Shown here: one piece after another, positions 24,614-33,987 of the stretch
Position numbering within the stretch: position 1 is the first letter of the stretch
Layout of the letters: each line of letters opens with the position of its first letter
DNA from: an uncultured Flavobacterium sp.
GTDB taxonomy: Bacteria; Bacteroidota; Bacteroidia; Flavobacteriales; Flavobacteriaceae
DNA length: 64,000 nucleotides
Assembly: GCF_946478785.1 (NCBI RefSeq)
Contig: NZ_CAMLDD010000010.1
Coordinates: 62,001-126,000 of the forward strand
Reading direction: 5' to 3'
The notes under the pieces: generated by a model
Database searches by the model: none
Told to the model about the DNA's origin: nothing
Seen by the model: only the letters and a program-made list of their open reading frames with translations
Translations under genes and position numbers: made by a program

Positions 24614-25076
24614 CGGATTTCTTCTTTTGGCAGCCATACTTCTTTTTTCCTGTGATAAAAAAAGAGTATTTGATGAGTACAAATCTGTTGGGAGTGCCTG
24701 GCACAAAGACAGTATTATTACCTTCGATTTGCCAGTTTTAGATTCCACAAAACGATACAATTTATTTGTGAATTTGAGAGATAACAACAATTATCCGTTC
24801 AATAATTTATTTTTAATTGTAGCCATCGAAATGCCAAACGGTTTTACAAAAGTTGATACTCTGGAATATCAGATGGCAAATCCGGACGGAACGCTTTTAG
24901 GTAATGGTTTTTCAGACATTAAGGAAAGTAAACTGTATTTAAAAGAAAATGTAAAGTTTAGAGGTAAATACAAAGTGCATATCAAACAAGCTGTAAGGGA
25001 ATCCGGTAAAATTCCGGGAGTTCAGGAATTAGAAGGTATTACGGATGTAGGTTTTAGAATAGAACAAAAAGATTAA
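24597..25076 (+). CDS. gldH: Gliding motility lipoprotein GldH
   Basis: 159 residues with a lipoprotein signal (AAILLFSC, cysteine at about 19) and the GldH core: VFDEYKSVGSAWHKDSIITFDLPVLDS, then NLFVNLRDNNNYPFNNLFLIV. GldH is one of the Gld lipoproteins required for gliding and for the type IX secretion system in Flavobacterium. The gene starts inside the end of ricT (17-base overlap) and is followed after seven bases by mrcA. This gene is the strongest single clue to the taxonomic group. Confidence 0.94.
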   Translation: MRIKNSGFLLLAAILLFSCDKKRVFDEYKSVGSAWHKDSIITFDLPVLDSTKRYNLFVNLRDNNNYPFNNLFLIVAIEMPNGFTKVDTLEYQMANPDGTLLGNGFSDIKESKLYLKENVKFRGKYKVHIKQAVRESGKIPGVQELEGITDVGFRIEQKD

Positions 25077-25083
25077 AATAGTT

Positions 25084-27390
25084 ATGGCTGCTAAAAAAAA
25101 CAATCAAACAAACAGTACGAAAGACGTTAAATACTATCAAAAGAAATTTTGGAGAATTTTTGCATATGCTTTACTGAGCATTTTAGCCTTTTTCTTATTT
25201 GCATCCTGGGGGCTTTTCGGTTCCATGCCCTCTTTTGAAGATTTAGAAAATCCAGACTCTAATCTGGCTACCGAAATTATTTCGTCTGATGGAGTTGTAA
25301 TAGGTAAATACTTTAAAACCAATAGGTCACAGCTTAAATATTCAGATTTGCCAAAAAATTTGGTGGAAGCATTGGTTGCAACCGAAGACGCCCGTTTTTA
25401 TGACCACTCAGGAATTGACGGTCGCGGGACTTTAAGAGCTATTTTTACTTTAGGAACCAATGGTGGTGCAAGTACATTAACACAACAATTAGCAAAACAG
25501 TTATTCCACGGTGAGGGATCAAGATTCCTCCCTTTCAGGATTGTACAGAAAATGAAAGAATGGATTATTGCCATTCGTCTGGAAAGACAATATACCAAAA
25601 ACGAAATTTTGGCAATGTATTGCAATGTGTATGACTTTGGAAATTATTCGGTTGGAGTAAGTTCTGCGGCACAAACATATTTTTCTAAAGAACCGAAAGA
25701 TCTAACGGTAGATGAATCGGCTATTTTGGTCGGAATGTTCAAGAATTCAGGACTATATAATCCCGTTCGTAATCCGGAAGGAGTAAAAAACCGCCGTAAT
25801 GTGGTACTTTCTCAAATGGCTAAAGCCAAAATGATAACGGATGCTGAAAAAGAAAAATATCAGGCATTGCCTATTTCTTTAAAGTTCAAATTAGAAAGCC
25901 ATCGTGAAGGAACAGCCACTTATTTTAGGGAATATCTTCGTGATTATATGAAAAAATGGATGGCTGATAATAAAAAACCTGACGGATCCGATTATGATAT
26001 CTACAAAGATGGCCTTAAAATATACACCACTATCGATTCAAGAATGCAGGCGTATGCGGAAGAAGCAGTTTCTGAACATATGAAAAACCTGCAACAGCAA
26101 TTTTTTATTGAAATGAAAACCAATAAAAATGCGCCATTCGTAAATATTACGCAGGCAGAAACAGACAGAATAATGATGCAGGCAATGAAGAATTCTGTTC
26201 GTTGGGCTCAGATGAAAGAAATGGATAAAAGCGAAGATGATATCATCGCGTCGTTCAAAGTAAAAACAAAGATGCGCATCTTTACCTGGAAAGGGGAACG
26301 CGATACTACTATGACACCTATGGATTCCATCCGTTATTACAAGCATTTTTTACAATCCGGTTTAATGGCAATGGAACCGCAAACAGGAGCTATTAAAGCA
26401 TGGGTTGGTGGAATCAACTATAAATATTTTCAATACGATCACGTAGGGCAGGGAGCAAGACAGGTAGGTTCTACTTTTAAGCCCTTTGTTTACGCTACCG
26501 CAATTGAGGAGTTAAATATGTCTCCTTGTGATTCAATTCTTGACGGGCCATTTATGATTCACAAAGGGCGCCATCATGTGACTGAAGACTGGGAACCAAA
26601 AAACTCAAACCACTCTTACCGTGGAATGGTTACTTTAAAACAAGCTCTTGCCGGTTCTATCAATACAGTATCCGCAAAACTAATAGACAGAACTAGTCCA
26701 GAGGCTGTTGTAGAACTAACTAGAAAATTAGGGGTTAAAACAGAAATTCCAGTACAGCCCTCAATAGCATTAGGAGCTGTTGATATTACGGTTGAAGATA
26801 TGGTTGCTGCCTATAGTACATTTGCCAATCAGGGAGTTTATGTAAAACCACAATTTTTAAGCAGAATAGAAAACAAAAGTGGTGAAGTAATCTACGAACC
26901 AATTCCGGAATCACACGATGTTTTGAACAAAGATATTGCGTTTGCTGTAATCAAATTGCTTCAGGGCGTTACCGAAACCGGATCTGGTGCACGCTTGCGT
27001 ACACAAGGCGGAGGTAATGGTGACAAGCGCTGGACAGGTTATCCATACATGTTTACAAATGCAATTGCCGGAAAAACAGGAACAACACAAAACCAGTCAG
27101 ACGGTTGGTTCATGGGTATGGTACCAAATTTAGTCACAGGAGTCTGGGTTGGATGCGAAGACCGTTCAGCACGTTTCAAAAGTCTTACGTACGGTCAGGG
27201 AGCTACGGCTGCATTACCGGTTTGGGGTTATTTTATGAAAAAATGTTATGCCGATCCGGATTTACAGGTTTCAAAATCAGATTTCGAACGACCTAAAAAT
27301 CTTTCCATAAAAGTAGATTGTTATGTACGCCCTGCCATTGTAAAAGATACTACAGAAACAGAACAAAATACAGACGAATTCGAATTGTAA
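25084..27390 (+). CDS. mrcA: Class A penicillin-binding protein (PBP1A)
   Basis: 768 residues: a short cytoplasmic tail, one membrane helix (about 24-44), a family GT51 transglycosylase domain (about 55-240; catalytic glutamate in ATEDARFYDHSG, GGASTLTQQLAKQLF), and a transpeptidase domain with the S-x-x-K in GSTFKPF, the SxN motif in AGSINTVSA and the KTGTT box near 660. It makes and crosslinks peptidoglycan at the outer face of the inner membrane. It is the last gene of the ricT-gldH-mrcA run and is followed by a strong terminator. Confidence 0.96.
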   Translation: MAAKKNNQTNSTKDVKYYQKKFWRIFAYALLSILAFFLFASWGLFGSMPSFEDLENPDSNLATEIISSDGVVIGKYFKTNRSQLKYSDLPKNLVEALVATEDARFYDHSGIDGRGTLRAIFTLGTNGGASTLTQQLAKQLFHGEGSRFLPFRIVQKMKEWIIAIRLERQYTKNEILAMYCNVYDFGNYSVGVSSAAQTYFSKEPKDLTVDESAILVGMFKNSGLYNPVRNPEGVKNRRNVVLSQMAKAKMITDAEKEKYQALPISLKFKLESHREGTATYFREYLRDYMKKWMADNKKPDGSDYDIYKDGLKIYTTIDSRMQAYAEEAVSEHMKNLQQQFFIEMKTNKNAPFVNITQAETDRIMMQAMKNSVRWAQMKEMDKSEDDIIASFKVKTKMRIFTWKGERDTTMTPMDSIRYYKHFLQSGLMAMEPQTGAIKAWVGGINYKYFQYDHVGQGARQVGSTFKPFVYATAIEELNMSPCDSILDGPFMIHKGRHHVTEDWEPKNSNHSYRGMVTLKQALAGSINTVSAKLIDRTSPEAVVELTRKLGVKTEIPVQPSIALGAVDITVEDMVAAYSTFANQGVYVKPQFLSRIENKSGEVIYEPIPESHDVLNKDIAFAVIKLLQGVTETGSGARLRTQGGGNGDKRWTGYPYMFTNAIAGKTGTTQNQSDGWFMGMVPNLVTGVWVGCEDRSARFKSLTYGQGATAALPVWGYFMKKCYADPDLQVSKSDFERPKNLSIKVDCYVRPAIVKDTTETEQNTDEFEL

Positions 27391-27410
27391 TCTAAATTTT
27401 TTTAAATATA

Positions 27411-27457
27411 AATATCCTTTTGTGGTTTCTGAAATTCGGAAAACACAAAAGGATATT
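27411..27457 (+). terminator. terminator of mrcA
   Basis: Perfect 14-base arms AATATCCTTTTGTG (27411-27424) and CACAAAAGGATATT (27444-27457), then TTTTTT. Right next to hairpin copy C. Confidence 0.85.
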
Positions 27458-27465
27458 TTTTTTGA

Positions 27466-27540
27466 AGCTATTTCCCGCTGTACGCTATATCTTTTGTGCC
27501 GAACCCCGGCAAAAAAGGATGTCGCTTCCATCGCGGCTAG
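27466..27540. repeat. dispersed hairpin element, copy C
   Basis: 75 bases starting AGCTATTTCCCGCTGTACGC and ending CATCGCGGCTA, inner stem CTTTTGTGCCG / CCGGCAAAAAAG. Very close to copy B. Confidence 0.75.
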
Positions 27541-27624
27541 GGTTTTATTTTTCATAACAACACTTTTTCTGATCTAAAAAATCGTATTTTTAATAAAAAT
27601 TACAGTCAATAAAGACAAATTATT

Positions 27625-28326
27625 ATGATTGCAAAAAAAGTAAAAACCGTTCATGATGCCTTAGAGGGAATCGAATCCGGCATGACAATCATGTTTGGTG
27701 GATTTGGCCTTTGTGGAATTCCTGAAAACACCATTGCAGCATTAGTTGATACAACGATTTCAAACTTAACCTGTATCTCGAACAATGCAGGAGTAGATGA
27801 TTTTGGTCTGGGATTGCTTCTTCAAAAAAGACAAATTAAAAAAATGATTTCTTCGTACGTGGGTGAAAATGCCGAATTCGAACGCCAGATGCTTTCGGGT
27901 GAACTGGAAGTTGAATTAACGCCACAAGGAACTTTGGCAGAACGCTGTCGTGCAGCACAAGCCGGAATTCCAGCCTTCTTTACGCCCGCAGGTTACGGAA
28001 CTGAAGTGGCCGAAGGAAAAGAAGTACGCGAATTTAACGGAAAAATGCATATCATGGAAGAAGCCTTCAAAGCTGACTTTGCCATTGTAAAAGCATGGAA
28101 AGGCGATGAAGCCGGAAATCTTATCTTTAAAGGAACAGCCAGAAACTTCAATGCCTGTATGGCAGGTGCCGCAAAAATAACCATCGCTGAAGTGGAAGAA
28201 TTGGTCCCTGTTGGAACATTGGATCCCAATCAAATTCATATTCCCGGAATTATGGTACAGCGTATTTTTCAGGGAGTGAAATTTGAAAAGCGTATTGAAC
28301 AACGAACAGTTCGGGTTAAGAATTAG
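27625..28326 (+). CDS. scoA: 3-oxoacid CoA-transferase subunit A
   Basis: 233 residues, the normal length of the alpha subunit of succinyl-CoA:3-ketoacid CoA-transferase. The glycine-rich [13 protein letters not shown] motif is at 25-37, followed by [15 protein letters not shown], and the C-terminal region ends in VRVKN. With subunit B it moves CoA between succinyl-CoA and acetoacetate, feeding ketone bodies or amino-acid breakdown products to acetyl-CoA. The partner scoB is 1 kb downstream with a beta-lactamase gene in between. Confidence 0.95.
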   Translation: MIAKKVKTVHDALEGIESGMTIMFGGFGLCGIPENTIAALVDTTISNLTCISNNAGVDDFGLGLLLQKRQIKKMISSYVGENAEFERQMLSGELEVELTPQGTLAERCRAAQAGIPAFFTPAGYGTEVAEGKEVREFNGKMHIMEEAFKADFAIVKAWKGDEAGNLIFKGTARNFNACMAGAAKITIAEVEELVPVGTLDPNQIHIPGIMVQRIFQGVKFEKRIEQRTVRVKN

Positions 28327-28390
28327 ATAATTAGAAAATGAATTAGATTGCGCAAATTGAAGCATTATCTAATTTCCAAATTGACACATT
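28318..28390 (+). repeat. left direct repeat flanking the beta-lactamase gene
   Basis: 73 bases from the last codons of scoA (AAG AAT TAG) through GATAATTAGAAAATG, CATTATCTAATTTCC and AAATTGACACATT. A longer form (29292-29389) follows the beta-lactamase gene, also starting at AAG AAT TAG. Inner AATTAGATAAT / ATTATCTAATT can pair. Confidence 0.75.
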
Positions 28391-28409
28391 CAATTGACAA
28401 ATTAATAAA

Positions 28410-29300
28410 ATGACAAAACTTTTTTATACAATTCTGATTTCGTTTTTATCGTTTCAGACTTTTGCTCAAACGTCAAAAGAACTTCGGGAACAATTAAATC
28501 AAATTATTGCAGGAAAGAATGCAACGGTTGGGATTTCTATAAAAAGTATAGAAGATAAAGATACTTTGAGCATTAATGGAAATCTAAAATCGCCTTTGAT
28601 GAGCGTTTTTAAATTTCATATTGCATTAGCCGTTTTAAACAAAGTCGACGAAGGCAAACTTTCATTAGATCAAAAAGTCTTTATTAAGAAGAAAGATTTG
28701 CTTCCTGACACGTGGAGCCCAATTAGAGAAGATTTTCCAAAAGGAAATATAGATTTAACCTTGGATAAGTTGCTGCGATATACTGTTTCACATAGTGATA
28801 ATAACGGATGTGATATATTGATCAATTTAGTTGGAGGCACAAAAACAGTACAAAAATTTATAAATAAACAAGGAATTAAGGATTTTGTCATAAAGGTTAA
28901 CGAACAGCAAATGCAATCTTGGGAAAATCTTTATTTGAATACATCAACTCCGTTAGCAACCACTAAATTGCTTGAAAAATTTTATAAAGGAGAAATTTTA
29001 AAAGAAAGTACAACCAGATATTTATACCAAATAATGGTAGAAACATCAAGAGGACTTACCTGGATGAAAGCTGGACTTCCCGAAGGAACGGAATTGGCAC
29101 ACCGAACCGGAATTTCAGGAACAAATGATAAAAATTTGAGAGTGGCAATGAATGATGTTGGAATTGTAAAACTTCCAAACGGAAAACATTTTATTCTGTC
29201 CGTGTATTTAAAAAACATTACAGAAAGCAAAGAAGATACTGAAAAAATAATTGCAGATATTACAAAAGCAGCCTGGAATTATTTTGCAAAAAAGAATTAG
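28410..29300 (+). CDS. Class A beta-lactamase, A2-like
   Basis: 296 residues with a signal peptide (FLSFQTFAQ), so periplasmic. The serine beta-lactamase motifs are S65-VF-K68 (SxxK), S129-D130-N131 (SDN), an omega-loop NE165QQMQ that resembles the NExQM pattern of the VEB/PER/CME group, and H231-R-T-G in place of the usual KTG. The RTG form is known from carbenicillinases and should keep a positive charge. It splits scoA and scoB and its last codons match those of scoA, followed by the same repeat. Chromosomal class A2 enzymes are common in Flavobacteriia; substrate range cannot be told from sequence alone. Confidence 0.9.
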   Translation: MTKLFYTILISFLSFQTFAQTSKELREQLNQIIAGKNATVGISIKSIEDKDTLSINGNLKSPLMSVFKFHIALAVLNKVDEGKLSLDQKVFIKKKDLLPDTWSPIREDFPKGNIDLTLDKLLRYTVSHSDNNGCDILINLVGGTKTVQKFINKQGIKDFVIKVNEQQMQSWENLYLNTSTPLATTKLLEKFYKGEILKESTTRYLYQIMVETSRGLTWMKAGLPEGTELAHRTGISGTNDKNLRVAMNDVGIVKLPNGKHFILSVYLKNITESKEDTEKIIADITKAAWNYFAKKN

Positions 29301-29389
29301 ATAATTAGAAAATGTGATAATTAGATAATGAATTAGATTACGCCAAGTGAGGCATTATCTAAATTATCTAATTTCCAAATTGACACATT
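29292..29389 (+). repeat. right direct repeat flanking the beta-lactamase gene
   Basis: 98 bases sharing AAGAATTAGATAATTAGAAAA and the tail TAATTTCCAAATTGACACATT with 28318-28390, plus internal extra copies of TGATAATTAGATAATG and AAATTATCT. It ends six bases before the scoB start codon. Confidence 0.75.
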
Positions 29390-29394
29390 GAGTT

Positions 29395-30048
29395 ATGTTA
29401 ACAAAAGAAGATATAGCAAAACGTATTGCGAAAGAAGTAAAAGACAGATATTTTGTCAATCTTGGAATAGGAATTCCGACTTTGGTTGCGAATTATGTGC
29501 GGGAAGATATTTCGGTTGAATTTCAAAGTGAAAATGGCGTACTCGGCATGGGACCTTTTCCTTTTGCGGGAGAAGAAGATGCCGATATTATTAATGCAGG
29601 AAAACAAACCATTACAACACTTCCGGGAGCTAGTTTTTTTGATTCGGCTTTTAGTTTCGGAATGATCCGAAGCCAGAAAGTAGATTTGACGATTTTGGGC
29701 GCTATGGAAGTTTCAGAAAACGGCGATATTGCCAACTGGAAAATCCCGGGTAAAATGGTAAAAGGAATGGGAGGCGCAATGGATTTGGTGGCTTCCGCCG
29801 AAAATATAATCGTTGCCATGATGCACGTCAATAAAGCAGGAGAATCAAAAATTCTAAAAAAATGCACTTTGCCATTAACGGGCGTAGGCTGCGTTAAAAA
29901 GGTTGTAACGGAGCTTGCAGTTCTCGAAGTAACTGAAAAAGGTTTTAAGCTCTTAGAACGCGCGCCAGGTGTTTCTGTCGAACACATCATTGCTTCAACT
30001 GAAGCTGAGTTGATTATTGATGGTGAAATTCCGGAGATGAAGTTTTAA
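29395..30048 (+). CDS. scoB: 3-oxoacid CoA-transferase subunit B
   Basis: 217 residues, normal for the beta subunit. The catalytic glutamate lies in the SENGVLGMGPFP segment (about residue 46), and GAMEVSENGDIANWKIPGKMVKGMGGAMDL is the family's central signature. It completes the enzyme with scoA. The two genes would normally be adjacent, so the inserted beta-lactamase gene may be cotranscribed with this metabolic operon. Confidence 0.95.
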   Translation: MLTKEDIAKRIAKEVKDRYFVNLGIGIPTLVANYVREDISVEFQSENGVLGMGPFPFAGEEDADIINAGKQTITTLPGASFFDSAFSFGMIRSQKVDLTILGAMEVSENGDIANWKIPGKMVKGMGGAMDLVASAENIIVAMMHVNKAGESKILKKCTLPLTGVGCVKKVVTELAVLEVTEKGFKLLERAPGVSVEHIIASTEAELIIDGEIPEMKF

Positions 30049-30102
30049 AAGAACCTTTTGCTGATTCCTTAAGTTGGCTAATTCTAAAAAAAATAATTAT
30101 TA

Positions 30103-30567
30103 ATGAAAACACTTTTTATTTTAATATCATTTTTATTTCTCACTAATGCAGATGTAATACACAAAGATAGACGCTTACAAATTGACAACAATGGAAATAT
30201 AATTGGTTTGCCTAAACAATTTAATCCTGCGAAATTTGACAGGAATAAAAAAAAATTGAGAATAAATAATAAGGAACTCATTTTTCCAAAATGTATGAAT
30301 TACTATTTTGACCAACATAAAAAAACTAAATTCAATTTATCAGCTTCTTGGTATCATTCAAAAGATATTATGCCCTATTATTTAAATTTTGACATTTCTG
30401 ATAAAAGTGGAAATTATGGATATACAATTTTGATTGACTTAGAAACACTTGAATTAATTGATATAAATCAATTAATTAGAGAAGGGAATACAACTTATAA
30501 TCCCAAAGTGGAATTGGGAAAAAAATGTTTAACTGAATACAAAAAAGGAATTAAAATTCTGGATTAA
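30103..30567 (+). CDS. Hypothetical secreted protein, 154 residues
   Basis: A short protein with a hydrophobic start (MKTLFILISFLFLTNADV) that may be a signal peptide. The rest is strand-rich with lysine-rich stretches (KFDRNKKKLRINNKEL). Codon use is more AT-rich than the neighbouring sco genes. It stands alone before a terminator at 30666-30688. No family recognised. Confidence 0.65.
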   Translation: MKTLFILISFLFLTNADVIHKDRRLQIDNNGNIIGLPKQFNPAKFDRNKKKLRINNKELIFPKCMNYYFDQHKKTKFNLSASWYHSKDIMPYYLNFDISDKSGNYGYTILIDLETLELIDINQLIREGNTTYNPKVELGKKCLTEYKKGIKILD

Positions 30568-30665
30568 TAGTTTAATGACTTCATATTAGCAAGCTCATTG
30601 ATTGAAAATAATCGATAGTAATTTTTTCTTATGTCATAAATTTAGATTTACATTATAAAACAACA

Positions 30666-30688
30666 AAAACCGCCAATAAGGCGGTTTT
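30666..30688. terminator. bidirectional terminator
   Basis: AAAACCGCC / GGCGGTTTT with a five-base loop, A-run before and T-run after; between converging genes (30103 gene and fumarase). Confidence 0.85.
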
Positions 30689-30695
30689 TTCTATC

Positions 30696-30741
30696 ATTTA
30701 AGCTTAGAGTCTCAGTCGCTTAGCAACTTAGCCCCTCAGTC
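30696..30741. repeat. CTTAG word repeat
   Basis: AAGCTTAGAGTCTCAGTCGC followed by TTAGCAACTTAGCCCCTCAG, directly after the fumarase stop codon. Same phrase as at 5911, 7429 and 17228. Confidence 0.5.
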
Positions 30742-32345
30742 TACAAATTTTCAAAGAAATCATTTCCTTTATCATCAGTTATAATAAAAGCCGGGAAGTC
30801 TTTTACGGTAATTTTACGAACAGCTTCCATTCCCAATTCTTCAAAGTCAACTACTTCCACTTTTAAAATATTGTCCTGAGCTAAAATCGCCGCCGGACCT
30901 CCGATAGAACCTAAATAGAAACCGCCATATTTGTTGCAGGCATCGGTAACTTGTTTTGTGCGGTTTCCTTTTGCCAACATAATCATACTTCCGCCATGTT
31001 TCTGGAATTCATCCACATAAACGTCCATACGTCCTGCTGTTGTTGGTCCAAAACTTCCTGAGGCCATTCCTTCCGGAGTTTTAGCAGGTCCAGCGTAATA
31101 AACAGGGTGATTTTTAAAGTATTCCGGCATTGGTTTTCCTGCTTCCAGCATTTCCATGATTTTGGCATGGGCAATATCACGGGCTACAATCACGGTTCCG
31201 TTAAGTTTCAAACGTGTTTTGATTGGGTATTGAGTCAGTTTTGCCAGCATATCCGCCATTGGCATATTCAAATCTATTTCAACCGGCGCTTCTAAATGTG
31301 GCGCTGTTTCAGGTAAAAATTGTTTTGGGTTTACTTCTAACTGCTCAACGAAGATTCCGTCTTTTGTAATTTTTCCTTTGATATTTCTGTCTGCAGAACA
31401 CGAAACGCCTAATCCAACCGGACAAGAAGCTGCGTGACGAGGCAAACGGATTACCCGTACATCATGCGTAAAATATTTACCGCCAAACTGTGCACCAATA
31501 GCACTTTCCTGGCAAATTTGCTGTACTTTTTGTTCCCATTCGATGTCACGAAATGCCTGACCCGACATGTTTCCGGTTGTTGGCAAATTGTCGTAATATC
31601 CGGCAGAAGCTTTTTTAACAGCACTTAGATTTGCTTCTGCAGAAGTTCCTCCAATCACCAAAGCCAAATGGTATGGTGGACAAGCAGAAGTTCCTAGATC
31701 TTTTATTTTGGCACGAACAAAAGCATCCATTGATTTTTCATTCAACAATGATTTTGTCTGTTGATATAAATAGGTTTTATTGGCAGAACCACCGCCTTTT
31801 GCCATGAACAAAAACTCATATGAAGTTCCTTTTTTAGCATAAATATCAATTTGCGCCGGAAGATTCGAACCTGAATTTTTTTCTTCGAACATCGAAATCG
31901 GAACAATCTGTGAATAACGTAAATTGCGTTTTTGGTACGTATTGAAAATTCCTTTGCTCAGCCATTCTGCATCATCAACACCGGTATAGATGCTTTCGCC
32001 TTTTTTGGCCATTACGATTGCCGTTCCGGTATCCTGACAGCTTGGCAATTGTCCTTCGGCAGCAACCGAAGCATTTTGAAGTAAATTATAAGCCACAAAA
32101 CGGTCATTGTCTGTCGCTTCAGGATCGTCAAGAATTTTACGAAGCTTTTGTAAATGTGATGTTCTCAACATAAACGAAACATCGGTTAAGGCTTCTTCAG
32201 CCAATAATTCCAAACCTTTTGGATCAACTGTAAGAACTTCGCGTTCTCCAAATTTTTCAACTTTTACAAAATCTGAGGTAATTTTGCGGTATTGTGTATC
32301 ATCCTTTAAAATAGGATAGGGGTCCTGGTATATAAAATCGATCAT
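30741..32345 (-). CDS. fumA: Fumarate hydratase, class I (iron-sulfur)
   Basis: 534 residues, typical of single-chain class I fumarase with fused alpha and beta parts. Cysteines for the 4Fe-4S cluster occur in [11 protein letters not shown] (about 105) and in the CPPYH and [10 protein letters not shown] segments. It interconverts fumarate and malate in the TCA cycle. The frame can be extended six codons to a TTG inside the -7-like TAACTTTG (32368-32361), so the ATG at 32345 is preferred; the resulting leader is short. Confidence 0.94.
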   Translation of the reverse strand: MIDFIYQDPYPILKDDTQYRKITSDFVKVEKFGEREVLTVDPKGLELLAEEALTDVSFMLRTSHLQKLRKILDDPEATDNDRFVAYNLLQNASVAAEGQLPSCQDTGTAIVMAKKGESIYTGVDDAEWLSKGIFNTYQKRNLRYSQIVPISMFEEKNSGSNLPAQIDIYAKKGTSYEFLFMAKGGGSANKTYLYQQTKSLLNEKSMDAFVRAKIKDLGTSACPPYHLALVIGGTSAEANLSAVKKASAGYYDNLPTTGNMSGQAFRDIEWEQKVQQICQESAIGAQFGGKYFTHDVRVIRLPRHAASCPVGLGVSCSADRNIKGKITKDGIFVEQLEVNPKQFLPETAPHLEAPVEIDLNMPMADMLAKLTQYPIKTRLKLNGTVIVARDIAHAKIMEMLEAGKPMPEYFKNHPVYYAGPAKTPEGMASGSFGPTTAGRMDVYVDEFQKHGGSMIMLAKGNRTKQVTDACNKYGGFYLGSIGGPAAILAQDNILKVEVVDFEELGMEAVRKITVKDFPAFIITDDKGNDFFENL

Positions 32346-32416
32346 TTCTTGGGTTTTTGGCAAAGTTAAAAATTATTTACCTAAGAAAGAATTTGAATTA
32401 TACGTGTTTATGAAGT

Positions 32417-33157
32417 TTATTGTTGGTTATGAAACTCATTAAAACTCATTTTCTTTTCGAAATAAGGTTTGTCTTTTGCCGAAAGTAATTTCTTTTTCCA
32501 CTGATTTCCTTTCAATGAAAACGAGATAGAATCTGAATACTTTAAGATGCCGGAATCTTCAGAATCATCATCTCCGGGTTCAAACGAAACAGTTTTGCAA
32601 TAGAAAACTTCGGGATCTTTCTTTGATTCATCGGTTATAAATTCTGTCCAGTTTCCCCAACCGCTGTCAGACATCGATTGCCATTGATGTACAAGCTGCA
32701 AATCCTTATTTTTTAAATAATACAAGTAGTATTCAAATACATAACCACAGGCAGGATATCCGGTATCGATTTTTATAAATGATGAATTCTCAGATGTATC
32801 TGTCAAGCCATAGGATCCACCCCATTCAGAACCTTTTTCGTATCCTTTGATTGTTACTTTCGAAGAAGCTATTTTGTTTTTATTCTGATAAAAGTCAAGT
32901 CTGAAACTTGATGTAACGATGCTGTCTTTATCTGCTTTTTGTTCTGTTAAATTTGCCAGTACGTGGGTAACGGAAGCATTTTTATCTTTTGAAAGCAGAA
33001 TTGTATCTGTTTTTAATGAAATTTCTTCTGTTTCATTTGTATTTGCATCAGTAGCTTTTGAAACTTCAATGCTAGTATAACTCGCAGTTTGAGCTGTTTT
33101 TTGCTCTCTCTGACAACCCGTAAGGATTAATACAATAAAAAGATGTGTTATTTTCAT
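32417..33157 (-). CDS. Lipoprotein of unknown function
   Basis: 246 residues with a short lipoprotein signal (LFIVLILTGC, cysteine at 15), a threonine- and glutamate-rich linker, and a beta-rich domain with two aromatic patches (YPACGYVFEYYLYYLKNKDL, SGWGNWTEFI). It starts four bases after the transposase stop, so it may be read from the same transcript. No recognised family. Confidence 0.75.
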   Translation of the reverse strand: MKITHLFIVLILTGCQREQKTAQTASYTSIEVSKATDANTNETEEISLKTDTILLSKDKNASVTHVLANLTEQKADKDSIVTSSFRLDFYQNKNKIASSKVTIKGYEKGSEWGGSYGLTDTSENSSFIKIDTGYPACGYVFEYYLYYLKNKDLQLVHQWQSMSDSGWGNWTEFITDESKKDPEVFYCKTVSFEPGDDDSEDSGILKYSDSISFSLKGNQWKKKLLSAKDKPYFEKKMSFNEFHNQQ

Positions 33158-33161
33158 ATAA

Positions 33162-33623
33162 TTATATTAAATTTTCGAAGATGTATTTTTCTTCAAATTG
33201 TACTTTAAATTTCTCTAAAAATTGCAAATATTCTTCTTTAAAGGTTTGTTTTTTATGATGTTCTTCTTGATTAGCAATATATTTATAAACTGCGTCAATT
33301 TGTGATTGTCCATAAGAGAATGCACCATACCCTTCCTGCCACTCGAATCTCGAAGTTGTTAAATTATGATCATTGATGTATTTGGAAGATTTTGCTTTTA
33401 CTGTTTTCATAAGTTCAGAAATTGAAATAACAGGTTTTAATCCAATTAAGCAATGAACATGATCTTCGACACCGTTTACGATAATGGTTTTACAGCCAGT
33501 TTCATTAATTAAATTTCCGATTACGCCCAGTAATTGTGATTTCCATTCTTTATCAATTATAGCTTCACGATATTTTACAGCAAAGACAAATTGTATATAG
33601 ATTTGATGATATGTATTTGCCAT
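33162..33623 (-). CDS. REP-associated tyrosine transposase (RAYT, Y1_Tnp family)
   Basis: 153 residues, the length of IS200/IS605 TnpA. The HUH metal-binding motif is H55-V-H57 in VEDHVHCLIGL and the nucleophile is probably Y115 in AVYKYIANQEEHH. The protein starts TYHQIYIQFVFAVKYRE, the usual opening of the family. Transposases of this type without flanking IS ends, beside short palindromic repeats, are classed as RAYTs: they nick single strands at small hairpins and are thought to spread REP elements. A 90-bp hairpin-rich tandem array begins 17 bases upstream of its start. Confidence 0.9.
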   Translation of the reverse strand: MANTYHQIYIQFVFAVKYREAIIDKEWKSQLLGVIGNLINETGCKTIIVNGVEDHVHCLIGLKPVISISELMKTVKAKSSKYINDHNLTTSRFEWQEGYGAFSYGQSQIDAVYKYIANQEEHHKKQTFKEEYLQFLEKFKVQFEEKYIFENLI

Positions 33624-33639
33624 TTAGTCTTTGTAAATA

Positions 33640-33980
33640 TGAACCGTTCCTACGGAACTTAGAATCTGGTGAATCTATATATTCCACGGATTGAAATCCG
33701 TTGCTACAAAATAATCCATTCCTACGGAATTTTCAAAAATGTATAAAAAGACATCAGCTCGACTCATATTGTAGGGCTGGATCAATCCAGTTGCTACAAA
33801 ATAATCCATTCCTACGGAATTTTCAAAAATGTATAAAAAGACATCAGCTCGACTCATATTGTAGGGCTGGATCAATCCAGTTGCTACAAAATAATCCATT
33901 CCTACGGAATTTTCAAAAATGTATAAAAAGAGCCATCGGCTCGCCTCATATTGTAGGGCTGGATTTTAATCCAGTTTAAT
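33640..33980. repeat. RAYT-associated 90-bp tandem array of small hairpins
   Basis: Three consecutive units begin at 33701, 33791 and 33881 with exact 90-base spacing. The first two are identical over their length; the third has GAGCCATCGGCTC and TTTTAATCC in place of two altered segments and runs to 33974. A partial unit precedes the array. Each unit holds the hairpins ATTCCTACGGAAT, GAGCCATCGGCTC (or decayed form) and CTGGATCAATCCAG. Because 90 is a multiple of three, long spurious open frames with a 30-residue repeat appear on both strands. No gene lies in this 364-base gap. Confidence 0.85.
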
Positions 33981-33987
33981 CAAAATA

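Noticed and set aside
33675..33979. open frames with a perfect 30-residue repeat on both strands
   Set aside because: They are the translation of the 90-bp tandem array, whose length is a multiple of three. No start signal or gene context.
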